This document shows positions 43,285 through 54,200 of a stretch of DNA of 64,000 nt, one piece after another. Position 1 is the stretch's first letter, and the number at the start of each line of letters is the position of its first letter. Under the pieces are notes generated by a model, which did not search any database, had not been told where the DNA came from, and saw only the letters and a program-made list of their open reading frames with translations. The stretch lies in contig NC_088937.1 in the NCBI RefSeq assembly GCF_033473495.1, positions 1,736,001 to 1,800,000 on the forward strand. Direction: 5' to 3'. This DNA comes from Cercospora beticola. Lineage: Eukaryota > Ascomycota > Dothideomycetes > Mycosphaerellales > Mycosphaerellaceae. Position numbers and translations under genes: made by a program.

Positions 43285-43951
43285 GGGCAGCGTGCTCGTG
43301 GCCCTCACGAACAAGCACCGGTCGCATCCGCACGCGCTGCTGCTGGTCAACAGCTGGCGTTGGCGGGGTGACGCTGCCAGCGCCATTCAACCTCGATTCC
43401 GCGATGCAACAACGAACAGGGCCACGACATCCAAAGACTCGACGGCTTGTCTCGTGGTCCGCACAGTGCAACTTGAATTTCGCTCTCTGCATTGCTTCCG
43501 CCACCAAAGACCCCTCATGTTGGAGCTCACCGCCCTCCTGCCTCCCAGCCACCTCGCATCCACCAGCAACGTCGCAGCATATATATACCTGTTGCCCGTC
43601 GCAGTCGAGCAGGCAGCATGGCGGACGTGTCCGCATACGTTGAGCCTGACCCGGGGTTAGTAGTGTGACAGCGGCAGATTGTTTGCTGCGATCCTGTGCG
43701 AGCTCTGCCTTCGAATTCGACTGGCACCAATGTTCTCGATTCGATGCTCATCTGCTCGCGGGTGACACCTTGAACGCGGCTGTCCGAATCTTGTGCAGCA
43801 TCACTGACCGCTATGCTATGCCACGATGCCAACATGGCTATTTTCTGCTGCCTGCTAATTCATCAGCGCCACCACCTCGAAGGACAACTCCTGTCACCCT
43901 TTAGCACCTGCATCATTTGCACACAAGACAGCAAGACGAACAGCTATTGCA
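43285..43951. promoter_or_regulatory. divergent intergenic region with TATATATA motif
   Basis: About 670 bp between divergent starts. A TATATATAC motif sits near 43579, about 370 bp before the plus-strand start. Short conflicting frames (43160-43660) look like chance reads. No other feature was seen. Confidence 0.4.
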
Positions 43952-45085
43952 ATGTTTCCTATACCAGCTTTTGGACCGATGATACCTGCTCCTGGTCTTC
44001 TCGAGCAAGTCCAGTTCCGCGGTCGTCAAGCTTACGATGGCCACCGGGCCATGCTAGCAGTCCGACCACACAGCCTAGCTGACATCTTGCCCGCGGTCTA
44101 CGAAGAGCGCGAGCGGCTACAATACGACGCTGAAATGCTCATCGACCGCTTCGTATCAGAGTGCCCGGAAGTCTATCCTCGATGCCGATTCAATCCTCTG
44201 CGCGAAGAAGAGGTCCGAGAAGTCTACTACATAACGCTTCGAGAACTGTCACGCTCTTCAATAGGGTCCGCCAGTTTCGACGTCACTAGCATCTGGCAAC
44301 GCAGACTCGAGCGTCTAATTGAAGTCGACAGGACAGATGTTCGAGTAGCCAATCGGTTCTTCTTCCATCGCCGCAGCAATCACCTTTTCAGGGCTCTGGC
44401 CGAGCTGTCGTACGTCAATCAGAGTGCGAGAATCGGACATGTGTTATACAGCTTCTTCGTACGCCACGCTTCACAGATCGTGGCAGTCGAGACTTCAGCC
44501 ACTATTGGGCAATGGTGCAACGCTATTCTTCGAGCCACGATGACCGAGACTCAAAGAGCTGAGTGCTTCAGGCGCGTCTACGAGCTCAGGCCCGATCTTC
44601 CACAAAGTCTCAGAAGGCATGGTCGCAGAGGCCAGCTCGTCGCGGAGTGTATCGAAAGACTGTCGGTTGGCATCAGTGCTGAGAGACGTACCATCGGCCT
44701 TGACCGCCCACGCCTGGGCCTGAGATCAAGCTCTGCTGGCCTGCTCGGCGATGATCTATCCCTCAACGGTCTAGGCGGCCGCAGAAGTCCATTCCGCAGG
44801 ACCGGCTTGATGTCTGGAGGTCTGATTGGGAATGAGCTTGACGATCTGACTGATGATATGTACGGCCTGAGGTCAAGCGAGCATCGAATTCAAGACGACT
44901 TGACCAACCAGCGCCTCTTAGAGTTGTCCATGGGTCCTCGATACGCTTCAAGGTTCAGCGACCCGCGCAGCGCCGACGACATGAGCTTGTTGACGATGGG
45001 AGATGGTATTGACGATATCTTCGGCGAACTGGACGGCAGTTCTGGGCTTTACATCGACGACGGCCTTGATCTACATGGTATCTAG
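43952..45085 (+). CDS. hypothetical protein, 377 aa
   Basis: A single open frame of 377 residues from ATG 43952 with even codon use and no break. The first 60 residues are Pro/Gly/Arg-rich with MFPIPAFGPMIPAPG at the start. The central part (about 60-230) is mostly charged and predicted helical, for example EERERLQYDAEMLIDRFVSECPEVYPRC and QWCNAILRATMTETQRAECFRRVYELRPDLPQSLRRHGR. The last 130 residues are low complexity, with repeated LGLRSSSAGLLGDDLSLNGL-like words and several Asp-rich stretches. I recognise no domain. It could be a fungus-specific protein; spurious coding is unlikely at this length and with this consistent composition. Confidence 0.72.
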   Translation: MFPIPAFGPMIPAPGLLEQVQFRGRQAYDGHRAMLAVRPHSLADILPAVYEERERLQYDAEMLIDRFVSECPEVYPRCRFNPLREEEVREVYYITLRELSRSSIGSASFDVTSIWQRRLERLIEVDRTDVRVANRFFFHRRSNHLFRALAELSYVNQSARIGHVLYSFFVRHASQIVAVETSATIGQWCNAILRATMTETQRAECFRRVYELRPDLPQSLRRHGRRGQLVAECIERLSVGISAERRTIGLDRPRLGLRSSSAGLLGDDLSLNGLGGRRSPFRRTGLMSGGLIGNELDDLTDDMYGLRSSEHRIQDDLTNQRLLELSMGPRYASRFSDPRSADDMSLLTMGDGIDDIFGELDGSSGLYIDDGLDLHGI

Positions 45086-45579
45086 TACAGTAAATACATA
45101 ATATCATGCTGCAAGTCACATACTACTGTCCACCTTCCCTTCCCGTCTTTGTTCAATTGTTTCGATGAATGTCAAGAGGGGCTCTAGTGTGCAAGTATCG
45201 CCGCTTATGGCCGTCTTCTGGCCCTGTTTGCTATACAATCCTTTCGTTCTCGCTCTCGCATGCCTTGAAGCTCACATGCAGCTGATATCCTTGGCGTTCC
45301 GAGGCAGTCGCGTAACTACTACCGACGGATGAACTATCTTTCCAACGGAAAGCAGCAAAAGCACATCATAGCTCCATGACCACGGAACGCAGCTTTGTAA
45401 GCAATATGGCCATGTTAGTACAATCCTCCCACGTCAACTAATCAGAAATATAAGCTCGCTCGTTGTCACAGCCGACAGTAGACAAATCCTCGCTTCCATC
45501 TCTCACTCCAAGAAGTCAACCTTTCTCCGCACAAATCAGATAGTTCACCAGAACCAAACCATCAATCGACCTCGCCACC
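45086..45579. promoter_or_regulatory. promoter region of the NTF2-like gene
   Basis: About 490 bp. A TATAA motif at 45449-45453 lies about 130 bp upstream of the ATG at 45580 and is followed by a C/T- and A-rich leader (TCTCTCACTCC, ACCTTTCTCCGC), a common fungal promoter layout. Confidence 0.4.
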
Positions 45580-46074
45580 ATGCCTCTCAAAGCCCTCGCC
45601 ATCCCCCTCCCCATCACCCCGGAAGTCATTCAATCCCACCCCGCACCCCAATTCTACGCCATCTACGGCCGCAAATTCCCCACCACGGACTCCCAATGGG
45701 CAACCCAAAACTTCGAAGAATTCTACTCCTCAGACTGCAAAACCATTCTTCCCAACAGTAAAATCCTCACCGACGGCCAAGCCGGATGGGATTTTTTCCG
45801 ACGTCTCTATTCCACTTTTCCGAAAGTCGAACGAGAACTTCGAAGCGGAATTTTGGTTTCTGATGACGAGGTTGAAGGGAAATATGAGATTCATGTGGAA
45901 TTTGTCACGAAATTGCATACGGCTGAGAAGGGTGTAGTGGAATTACCGCAGAGTTTTGTGTATGTTTTGGGGAAAGCTGATGAAGGGAAGGGGACTTTGG
46001 GGTTACAGATTCGGGAGTTGAGGAATTATTATGATTTGAGGACTCTGGAGGAGGCGCTTGGGGAGAAGCTCTGA
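45580..46074 (+). CDS. small protein, possibly SnoaL/NTF2-like fold
   Basis: A single exon of 164 residues. The order and features (helical FYAIYGRKFPTTDSQWATQNFEEFYSSDCK, then a WDFFRRLYSTFPKVEREL helix, then strands EIHVEFVTKL, SFVYVLG and LGLQIRELRNYYDL) fit the alpha-plus-beta cone of SnoaL/NTF2-like proteins. Fungal relatives are usually hypothetical. I see no conserved catalytic set and so assign no reaction. Codon use changes sharply: the first third prefers C-ending codons, and the last third prefers G- or T-ending codons (TTG, GGG, GAT, TTT). A signal peptide or membrane segment is absent. Confidence 0.75.
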   Translation: MPLKALAIPLPITPEVIQSHPAPQFYAIYGRKFPTTDSQWATQNFEEFYSSDCKTILPNSKILTDGQAGWDFFRRLYSTFPKVERELRSGILVSDDEVEGKYEIHVEFVTKLHTAEKGVVELPQSFVYVLGKADEGKGTLGLQIRELRNYYDLRTLEEALGEKL

Positions 46075-46610
46075 ATCTGAGAGATGAAAAGGACTTTTTT
46101 TCATTTCTAGTATTTCTACAGTACATGCGGTACGGAAGGGCACCAGAGCAGTGGGTAGGGATACGTTGAACTTTCGGCTTGAATTCCACGTGTGCGCGCG
46201 GTAGCGAGGTACTGGCTTTTTCGACATCCAGGTAACGCTGCAAAGTTTCGTATATTTGGATCCCAGTATCACGTGCGAGTCAGCTTCCATGTCCTTGAGG
46301 GTAAGGATATGGGCCTGTTGCGGCCAAATTTTCGTTGCCGACGGCCGAGTGAGGGAGGAAGATCTGGCTAGTGATGATTTTGTCGCTCTCACACGAGTGC
46401 TGGCTTCACTACAGCGTCGCGCTGTCATTCGAACTCGGGCTGTGCATGTAGCTTCCGGCTGTTAGATACCAAAGGATCGATTGAGTGTTGGATAATTCTC
46501 GTATAGATTAAAATTATCTCTTCGGACATTTTGTGCACTCTACGCAGCGTTGCTGGGTGGTAATAAGTTGCAGTCGAACGTACGTCTTGCGTTCACACGC
46601 CGTACTGTAA
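46075..46610. other. convergent intergenic region
   Basis: About 540 bp between converging stops, carrying two 3' UTRs. A T-rich run (GGACTTTTTTTCATTTC near 46091) is close to the NTF2-like stop. No coding sequence or repeat was recognised. Confidence 0.35.
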
Positions 46611-47321
46611 TCAGCTCTTCACAGCTTCGGTCCGATGCGGTAATGTCTTCACAACATCGGCAGCATCCAACAATTCAATACTAGGTCGCGGTTGATCACC
46701 CTTCCCTGTCAGTAGACTGCTCACATCGCCCTCTGTCGGAAGCAGCGCTTCTTCTGGCTCATCGGACTCGTCGGTCGGCAGTCGAATGTCACCAGTGGTC
46801 GCTTTGTCAGCGGCGCTTTTCTCCTCCAGAATCCCCAGATTCAGATTCATCTCAATGTGTTGTTCCCCGTCGTCAACGTGCTCCATATTTAGCTTGGTGC
46901 TCTGCTCGGCGAGCTTCTGGTTGGCCTGGCGCAGTTTTGGCAAGAAGGCATGCAGCCTACTCTCCAGCTCTTTCGCATATGCCATGACGACGTCGGGATC
47001 GATGTCTGGCTTCACGTAGGCGCTCGTAGAAGGTCCGAGTGTGGTGATGTATTCCGAGTCTGAATCGTCCTCTTCGTGGTCGGCATCTGCTTCGTCTCCG
47101 AGCGTTGGAGTGCTGTCGCTGGCAGAACTATCACCGCGAGAGTGACGACTAGCTCGCTCGATCGATCTTGTAGACAGGTCGCTCCTGCCGCCGTTCGCGA
47201 CATTTTCTGGCGCGAGACTGTCGACTGGGCGGGGTGGAGACGGCTTGCTCCGCTTTGCGCTTGAGCTTTGGGTGCGAGCAGAACGCAAGTGTGCGTCTCC
47301 AGAGGATCGTTTCGTAGCCAT
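46611..47321 (-). CDS. NOPCHAP1-like protein (DUF4598)
   Basis: A single exon of 236 residues from ATG 47321 (MATKRSSG). Low-complexity basic and then acidic sequence (EADADHEEDDSDSEYITTLGPS) precedes a conserved block: MAYAKELESRLHAFLPKLRQANQKL, then IEMNLNLGILEEK. This is the signature of DUF4598, the family of human NOPCHAP1 (C12orf45). The human protein is an assembly chaperone that links NOP58 to RUVBL1/2 during box C/D snoRNP formation; a like role here is inferred. Interestingly RVB2 is in the same window. The MITE at 47546-47890 sits only about 225 bp upstream of this start codon. Confidence 0.8.
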   Translation of the reverse strand: MATKRSSGDAHLRSARTQSSSAKRSKPSPPRPVDSLAPENVANGGRSDLSTRSIERASRHSRGDSSASDSTPTLGDEADADHEEDDSDSEYITTLGPSTSAYVKPDIDPDVVMAYAKELESRLHAFLPKLRQANQKLAEQSTKLNMEHVDDGEQHIEMNLNLGILEEKSAADKATTGDIRLPTDESDEPEEALLPTEGDVSSLLTGKGDQPRPSIELLDAADVVKTLPHRTEAVKS

Positions 47322-47536
47322 GCTGTGTAACAGGAGGGTCGTGGTGTGCGACTGTGGTGGGAAGCGGGCGCAAACTGATGTGGTAGTAACTGCCCGGGCA
47401 GAGGTGCACAATAGCTTTCTTTTAATACCAAGCGAGTGGAGCAGGGTTCAAGCGCTAGCTCGGAGTGAGCTCCTTCAAGAGCACTTCACGACTCCCAAGC
47501 ACTCGCTCCAGCACCTCTCTCATTGGCCCCGCCGTC

Positions 47537-47545
47537 CGCTCGTGG
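47537..47545. repeat. left 9-bp direct flank (target-site duplication)
   Basis: CGCTCGTGG directly before the left inverted repeat; it is identical to 47891-47899. Confidence 0.75.
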
Positions 47546-47890
47546 CGACGCGCCTAGGGAGCGTGACTCGGATTGCTGGGGAGCGTGATGAAGCGTTACT
47601 CACGTAATTGCGGCAACACAACACTGAACGACACTGCGCCTCTCTCGACACTCGCCTTCGGCTCGGTCTCGTTCGTTGCCGGAAAGAAATAATACTATCT
47701 TTCTAAGGGGCCTATGCCTCACGCGCTCGGGTATCGTACGTCGTCGCTATTGCTCGCAGGCTCGCAGCTCCGAGTACTCACTTCGCTCGCAAGCTCGCCT
47801 CGCTTGTCCGGGGAATTATTTGAATTGTCGTGTTATGTTGTGTATCGTCACGCTCCCTAGCAATCCGAGTCACGCTCCCTAGGCGCGTCG
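47546..47890. mobile_element. MITE-like non-autonomous transposon with long terminal inverted repeats
   Basis: The left end 47546-47589 and the right end 47847-47890 are inverted copies. The outer 32 bases are identical, and the next 12 differ at two positions, giving about 44 bp. The arms begin CGACGCGCCTAGGGAGCGTG and carry GGGAGCGTGA twice. Both ends are flanked by the same nine bases, CGCTCGTGG (47537-47545 and 47891-47899), which fits a target-site duplication. The 345-bp length, lack of any coding frame and intact ends match a miniature inverted-repeat transposable element. Long terminal repeats with a 9-bp duplication point to the Mutator-like group, although hAT elements (8 bp) cannot be excluded since the boundary is ambiguous by one base. 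No transposase is in the window. Confidence 0.8.
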
Positions 47891-47899
47891 CGCTCGTGG
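47891..47899. repeat. right 9-bp direct flank (target-site duplication)
   Basis: CGCTCGTGG directly after the right inverted repeat; it is identical to 47537-47545. Confidence 0.75.
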
Positions 47900-48669
47900 G
47901 TTCGGAGCCGGCCCTCACGTCCCCAGAACATGGCCACTGACGGCAGTATTGACAGCGTTTTGACAGATATGCGCTGCTTTTGGCCGTGCGACTTGCATCA
48001 CTGTCGCCAAATCGACGGCGATTGGTCCGAATCTGCCCTGTCTGGCGCCGCGAAGACCAGCATTATCACCACACGCGCCTTGCACATGACCAGATTTTAA
48101 GCCGTGCTTGCAAACTCTATGCCCTTTGATCGGAGTATCACCCGCGAGACGGCGCAACTCACCGCTCCCGACACGCGAAAAGTGTCCGCTTGGAGAAGTT
48201 ATAATGAGATGCTAAACGCTAGCACGACTTTCGTCGACGGTGGTCAGGTCTAGTACATCGGCATCGAGTACTCACTACTGCATAGAATATTTGCGCAATC
48301 ACCGTCCTGTCGAGTCACATACTCTTGACGCAGTACGGCCGTGTTCTCGCGGCTGAGGAGGACCCGCGGAAGCAGGCCTGTGCATCATTGAGCTCACAAA
48401 GTTGTCACGATGGTGCAACAACATATGGATCCGTAGAATATTTCGCTAGCCGCGCCAGAAATTGGCGAGGTAACCATGGCCCTTTAGAGCCTCTGCATTT
48501 TCGCTACACGCATCACATATTGCGGTCCCCGATTTTTTCCACCTCTATAACTTCACAAGTTGCCCACAAATTACGCCAGCTGCACTAATTGCCCGAACAC
48601 TTGCTTGAACGCTGCAAATTGTCGAAAAATTATCATCGACATGATTCCAGAAATAGATCGTAACGATGC

Positions 48670-51258
48670 CTACACCTCCCGTCGCGGTAATGCCAAGGGC
48701 ATTTGTGTCGCCAAGGGTGCCCACCCTCTACCCAGATCCACGGATCGGTTGATGCGCCCTCCGGGGGTAAGAGGCACGTTGACACGTCCTGGTCGAGACT
48801 CGTCTCCACTGCTGTCGTCCTCATAAGCATCACTCAGCCGCGCGAAATAATCCGCCAGCCCAGATGTCGGGCTTGCAATGCTATCATACTGCGGCGGAGG
48901 CGTGATAAGTGGTGGGGGTGGTTCTTCATCTGAAAACGGAGGTGGGTTGAAAGAAGGCGCTCGTAGCAGGTGGATAGGTCGATCAATGGACTGCGGACGA
49001 CCAATGTGAGCATCTCGTGCGTGCACAGTTGGCGGTCTGGTCAAGCCCGGGGACATTGGGAGACTGGAATCTTGACGGGCTTGCTGTTGGCCATTGAATC
49101 TTTGCAGTGCTGGTACCAGATTCGATGGTGAATTGCGTCGAAGAGCAGCGCCAGGGCAGCCACATTCTGTCAAAGTCGTACTCGTCGGGCCTGACTCGGG
49201 TGATGTGTAGGCGGGCAGTGAGATATTTTGCTGCGTCGCGCGGCAAGATAATATGTGGAAGGGTGAATCGATGGAGATTTCAAAGTGTCTACGCTTAGTC
49301 GGGTCGTTCACGTCCGGTTTGGACAAACGCATCACAATCTTGATCCAGTGATGCACCTGTATATTTTGGTATGTGGTGTCAAAATGTAGGCGCTGCGTCC
49401 GATCGCGTTCTTTCATGGTATGGCAACTTGGCAATTGCACATTGAACTCCATTTCAGTGGGTCCAATGTGTGCATCGCCTCCATCCAGGTTGCCCAGCAG
49501 GTTCGTGGTATCGCTTGGTATAACGTGCTCGCCTCGTGCAGCTGCAGCTCGCTGGTTGTGCGGAATGCCACCACCCGATGTGACACGCATTGTGCTGCCA
49601 GGAAACGTGCTGGTCGGTGCACCGTCCGCACGTTTCTCGAACAGCTGTACCTTGCGAGTGGGTTCCATGCGATGTACGCGCTTGTTCGAGCAGAAGTACT
49701 CGATATTCTCCGTGACCAACACTTTGATGCGATGGCACTGCACTTTCGCCAATGGTGTCAATTTGAACGCTATCGGTACTTGCGTGCCCAGTGGAAAACT
49801 CTTTCCCGAAATCACGATGTCGTAGTGCAGCTGGTCTTCCCAGTTGCGACTGATTGCAATGGGTTCCACACATTCCAAAGAACCTTCTGCTGGCGCTCGG
49901 ATAATCGTGACTTCCTTCGTGCCCACCAAGTTTGATCGGAATGCTCCGGATCGCTCGATCACGGCCTCTAGTTCGTATTTCACGGAGCCTAATTCCACGT
50001 CGATGGTCTCTGGTAATCGACTGTCGATGGGCATTTCGAAGTTGTAAACGTAATCACCTGGAAGGAAGGTTCGGTAGCCCTTGGCAGCCACCGACGGCCC
50101 GCCTGTGGACTCGCCTTTGCCAAAACTTCGAGACTGATTGACCGACAGAGCCAATTTCTTGGCCTCTCGGGAATTCAGATTGACGGACGAATTCGTTTCT
50201 GATGATCGACCCAGGGGATCCAGTCGTGTTACTGTCGAGGAGACGCCGTCCTTGAAAAGCTGCACATGGTCAGCGTTCGTGCCCCTCTCGGCGCTCTCGA
50301 ATTGGGCGTTGAAAAATGGCCAGGTGTGTGACATGATCGTGTCACGTTCTTCGAATTCAACTTTGCGGGGTGGAATCCCTTCAGGCCATTTGGTGACTGC
50401 CGTGCCTTTGAATTTGAGCGTGATTCCTTTGATTTTTGCACCTTTCGAAACTCGTAGATGTAGGCCACCCCTTAGCATGGCGGTGTTGCCGGGCTGATTG
50501 TCCGAATTCTCGAAGCCTTGAAGGAACAGAACTGGTTCCGCCAAGTGTATCCCTACGGCGACACCATTGCCCGCAACAATTGGCTTTTCATCATCAAGAT
50601 TCAGGTTCGGGATGACAGTACTGTCGACAATGGACGAATCGATTCGCGGAGACCCTGTAGACCCATTGCTACTCGCGACGGACTGTATCGACGGCGTTGA
50701 TCCATCTCGTGCCACGCTACTCAGTCGTGGACGCTGAAGATGGGCGTTGATCGGGCCAGCGATCGAATGGCGAAGGTTTCCACGCATACTCGGTGTCGGT
50801 ACTTCAGGTACACTCGCCGGTGCGTCAGTCGTGCTGCTCGACCTCGAACCAGCGACTGACGAACCAGCCTCGCTCCCGCGATTGCTGTTCGATCTTTGGA
50901 TTGGTGACCACGACCGCCGCTTCCAAGCGTTGTCCTTCTTCTGCTGGTCGGCCGGTGCCTCGCTCGCCGGTGTACTGGATATGACGGACTTGAGGAACCG
51001 TCTGGCGTTTTCTCGTGTTGACGCCAGTTTGAGGTTGAATGACTCCCGCTTGAGCGGAGTGGTTTCTTTGTTGGGGTTGGGATAAGGGACGTGGAGACCG
51101 TCTCTCTCCTTTCTAGGGTCCACGGACTTGATGCACACTCGTCCAGGGCCGACTCGTCGGGGTCGATATACTCGCTGCGGTTTGTCGTTCTCTGTGCGGT
51201 GTTGGGCGGGATCGTAGTAGAGCAGGCCGTATGTGGAGGAGCGGTAGGAAGCTGCCAT
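48670..51258 (-). CDS. alpha-arrestin (ART family) ubiquitin-ligase adaptor
   Basis: A single exon of 862 residues from ATG 51258. The first 220 residues are Ser-rich and disordered. The N-arrestin domain starts near VGIHLAEPVLFLQGF (about 235) and runs to about 430 (YRTFLPGDYVYNFEMPIDSRLPETI). The C-arrestin domain follows, to about 650 (ISGKSFPLGTQVPIAFKLTPL to ILSCRATQQNISLPAY). The tail is Pro-rich and contains a PPQY motif near residue 788, a PPxY ligand for the WW domains of Rsp5-type ligases. Such proteins recruit Rsp5 to plasma-membrane transporters for ubiquitination and endocytosis. It cannot be matched to one yeast ART by eye. An in-frame ATG seven codons upstream is possible. Confidence 0.92.
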   Translation of the reverse strand: MAASYRSSTYGLLYYDPAQHRTENDKPQRVYRPRRVGPGRVCIKSVDPRKERDGLHVPYPNPNKETTPLKRESFNLKLASTRENARRFLKSVISSTPASEAPADQQKKDNAWKRRSWSPIQRSNSNRGSEAGSSVAGSRSSSTTDAPASVPEVPTPSMRGNLRHSIAGPINAHLQRPRLSSVARDGSTPSIQSVASSNGSTGSPRIDSSIVDSTVIPNLNLDDEKPIVAGNGVAVGIHLAEPVLFLQGFENSDNQPGNTAMLRGGLHLRVSKGAKIKGITLKFKGTAVTKWPEGIPPRKVEFEERDTIMSHTWPFFNAQFESAERGTNADHVQLFKDGVSSTVTRLDPLGRSSETNSSVNLNSREAKKLALSVNQSRSFGKGESTGGPSVAAKGYRTFLPGDYVYNFEMPIDSRLPETIDVELGSVKYELEAVIERSGAFRSNLVGTKEVTIIRAPAEGSLECVEPIAISRNWEDQLHYDIVISGKSFPLGTQVPIAFKLTPLAKVQCHRIKVLVTENIEYFCSNKRVHRMEPTRKVQLFEKRADGAPTSTFPGSTMRVTSGGGIPHNQRAAAARGEHVIPSDTTNLLGNLDGGDAHIGPTEMEFNVQLPSCHTMKERDRTQRLHFDTTYQNIQVHHWIKIVMRLSKPDVNDPTKRRHFEISIDSPFHILSCRATQQNISLPAYTSPESGPTSTTLTECGCPGAALRRNSPSNLVPALQRFNGQQQARQDSSLPMSPGLTRPPTVHARDAHIGRPQSIDRPIHLLRAPSFNPPPFSDEEPPPPLITPPPQYDSIASPTSGLADYFARLSDAYEDDSSGDESRPGRVNVPLTPGGRINRSVDLGRGWAPLATQMPLALPRREV

Positions 51259-54200
51259 GGTAGAAATCCCAGTCAGCAAAGTTGATGCTAGGAGATGGAA
51301 GTGCAGTAGTGGGAAGAGAACGCGAGCTCTCCGTCAGCAGATGGGCCTGTCTGCCGGGCATGTCCTGCAGCATATCAAATGCAGCGCGCTCCGGTGCGTG
51401 AGGTGTGCCTGACAGCAGTGATAATCCATGCGGCTCTCATAACAACCAAGGCGAGGGAAGAAAAAAGTCGATCGCGCTGCGCGTCATGGGGTGCCAACGC
51501 AGGAGATGCAGGCGGTCGGTGGCCCGGACAGGGAGAACATGTGTTACTTACCGCAATAGCAAAGAATGCGATCGGTCTCAAACGATCGGTGCCGCCGACG
51601 TGGTAACGCAAAATTGTGGCAGTTTCAAAACGTCGTCCAACGCGGAGGTTCGCAGGCAGGTAATGTCGACGTCTCGTAGGCAGCGGGCAGCGCAGGCCTG
51701 TCCGGGCTCTGTGGAAAAGTTGGCTTGTTTGATATGCGCACGTCCTGTTCTGCGACGCAGTGGCTGAGATGACAATCCCGGCACGATCCCAGCGTCTTTT
51801 CTGCTGGCAATGTCCGGCACAACCTTGGCCAAGTGCGTGTGAGCGTGCAGCGTCGGCGACTTTTACCCGGGCAGCGTGCCAGCGCGCGCGTGTGCAAGAA
51901 GAGAAATCGTCTGTTTTCTGCGAAGACGTCAAACAGGGCGATCGACGTGGAGCAGCACGTCAGATCCTGGAGTCCGAGCAGCGTGCTAGAAGACCTTATT
52001 GGAGTAGCGCCGCTCCCGCGGGCCTAACCTGGCATTCGTGCTGCGAATGGATCGAGCCAAGCGTCCAAGAACGGCGATGGTGGCTGCGCGCTGGGCGGTG
52101 GAGGGCAGAGGGCGGAGAGCTCGACGACGCCAGACTGCTCAATGCAATAATGCAACGCTCATCACGACTTCCATCTCACCGCGCTGGGCGGACGACGAGG
52201 CCGTCTTATTGCGCGGGCGGGCGGTCGGCCAGAACAACCAACGCGTCATGCGCTGGCTGCGTCGGCAGCGCTATTGCTGAGCTAATGCTCCGGGACTCGC
52301 GGGCGTCTGGGTCATTGTGATCCTGCGACTCGTCGTGTACCTGCTGCCACACGACACCGCACTGCAGACTCTGATGATGGACGACGTGCCGGCGAGCCCG
52401 GCAGCGCGCTCTCATCCAGCATGCACCGCGATAAGCACCACTCGCCTATTCGCGTGGACGAGCCTCGTCTCGTCCGTAACGACGCCCGCGCGTGCTGCCC
52501 TGAACTCCCATTTCCTCACGGCTTGCAGGCGATCCGTCATCCATACCGCATGTGCCGTGGATGTGCTGCAAGGATGCTCCAAACATCTCGCCCTTGGCAG
52601 TACTCAGCACGAGGTCGTGTGAGGTGAGCACTGCCCGCCTGCCGTGCCTCCGGACACGCACGTATCCTCACGTGCGAGACCTACCATTCGCAGCAACTGC
52701 AGGACCCGGTTTCTCGTGGTAATCATCAGCAGCGTTCGTGCTGGCACCACATCATTTCACCACCCTGGGCCACTGCCGCGCGCACCCGCCGTGAAACCAC
52801 AACACCGCCCGAAAGCAGCGCGCAGTGGCGTCCATCAATTTGTGCAGCAGTGATGAGAAGTGTTCCATGTGTAGTGTCCACCATCAAGCTTTCTTCCCCA
52901 CATATGTCACGGGCGTGCCACCAAACCCACGAAGATTCATGGAACTACAGAGAGCGAGCATGTCCAATACAAATCCATCCTCATGCCGATCACTGACTGG
53001 TCCATTCTGCATGTGCTTCAGCAACAACAACCTATCGCGATGTCGGCCATGTATTTGAATTAATCAACCATCACATCAATCAATCAACCAACCACAAAAA
53101 GCCAATACACAAGACAAGCCACAACACGTCAACGCACTTAAGGTTGCAGCCATTGAACACATCACCCGCTCACACCAAACAATTACAGTACGCGTCTCCT
53201 TTTGCCCAAAGAGCAGAATGCCACGGAGATTAGTTTCGTGCAGGTGCAAAAGCCATCTTCGCTTTTTGCCGTATAAGAGCAAACTCCCGTTTCAAGTTAG
53301 CTCGGTTTCTGATGATACTTTGCTATGATCGTGATGTGGGTTGCAAATCGAGCATTTTGGGCACTGCGACCGGACTCCGCTCCGGTGGGCGATGATCCTG
53401 AGGGGCAAGACAGGACGACTGCCGGTGTATGTACGACTCGTGGTTGTTGCAAATTTCGTGCATGCGACACAGATCATTATTGAATAATGGTATCTAGGAT
53501 CACGGCGATAAGGCTCCCGGGTGGAATGAAGAAATCTCGAATATAGCATATCGGTATTTCCTATGTGATCCAGAAGCATAGAACAATATGCAACAGGTTT
53601 CAGGTCTCAACACGCCAGTTTCCAATCTTATCGCAGCCTCATCAATCAGTACAAAAGATACGCGATCAAAAAGGCAATCTTGCAATCACTAACTTAAGCA
53701 GAGCGTCAGTGGAAATTAAGCGATGGGCAGCAATGATCCTTGCAGACGACACATAGTCCTAACCTGCCAAGTTTTGACATCCTGTCTGCTAGACACCTAT
53801 GAGACTCATCAATCGATGATGAAGGAATTACTGACAGCCGCGCTGATATCAAATCTATCATCGATTGGTTTCAATGACTTGGCATGTCGCATCAAATGTT
53901 GATCGTCGTAATGGAGACACGAAAGAAAGCTGGATTATGAACACGAAATCCTGGAATGCTCGTAGGGAATTCATACTGTTGCCTGTTGCTATGGCGCTTC
54001 TGCATCGTGTGCCTGCCTCATCACTTGGGCGTTTGCTGCCCAAGACATGTTGTTCGATAGCATCCTTGTCAAAAGTGCAGGCTGCAAGGTTATCGTGCCA
54101 GCTGCTACCTCCTATTACCACGTCAACAGTAACCGTCAACCTTTGGTCACAGGTCTCAATACGTATTGCCACTATCATCGCCGGTCTCGATTGGTTGACG

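Larger units (their letters stand above)
47322..48669. other. intergenic region holding a MITE insertion
   Basis: About 1.35 kb between the NOPCHAP1-like start and the arrestin stop. It includes the promoter of the former, the 345-bp inverted-repeat element (47546-47890) and about 780 bp of further sequence with no recognised coding or repeat content. Confidence 0.45.

Noticed and set aside
51760..52320. 186-residue frame upstream of the arrestin gene
   Set aside because: Composition looks random (many Arg, Ala, Ser, Trp), with no recognisable motif.
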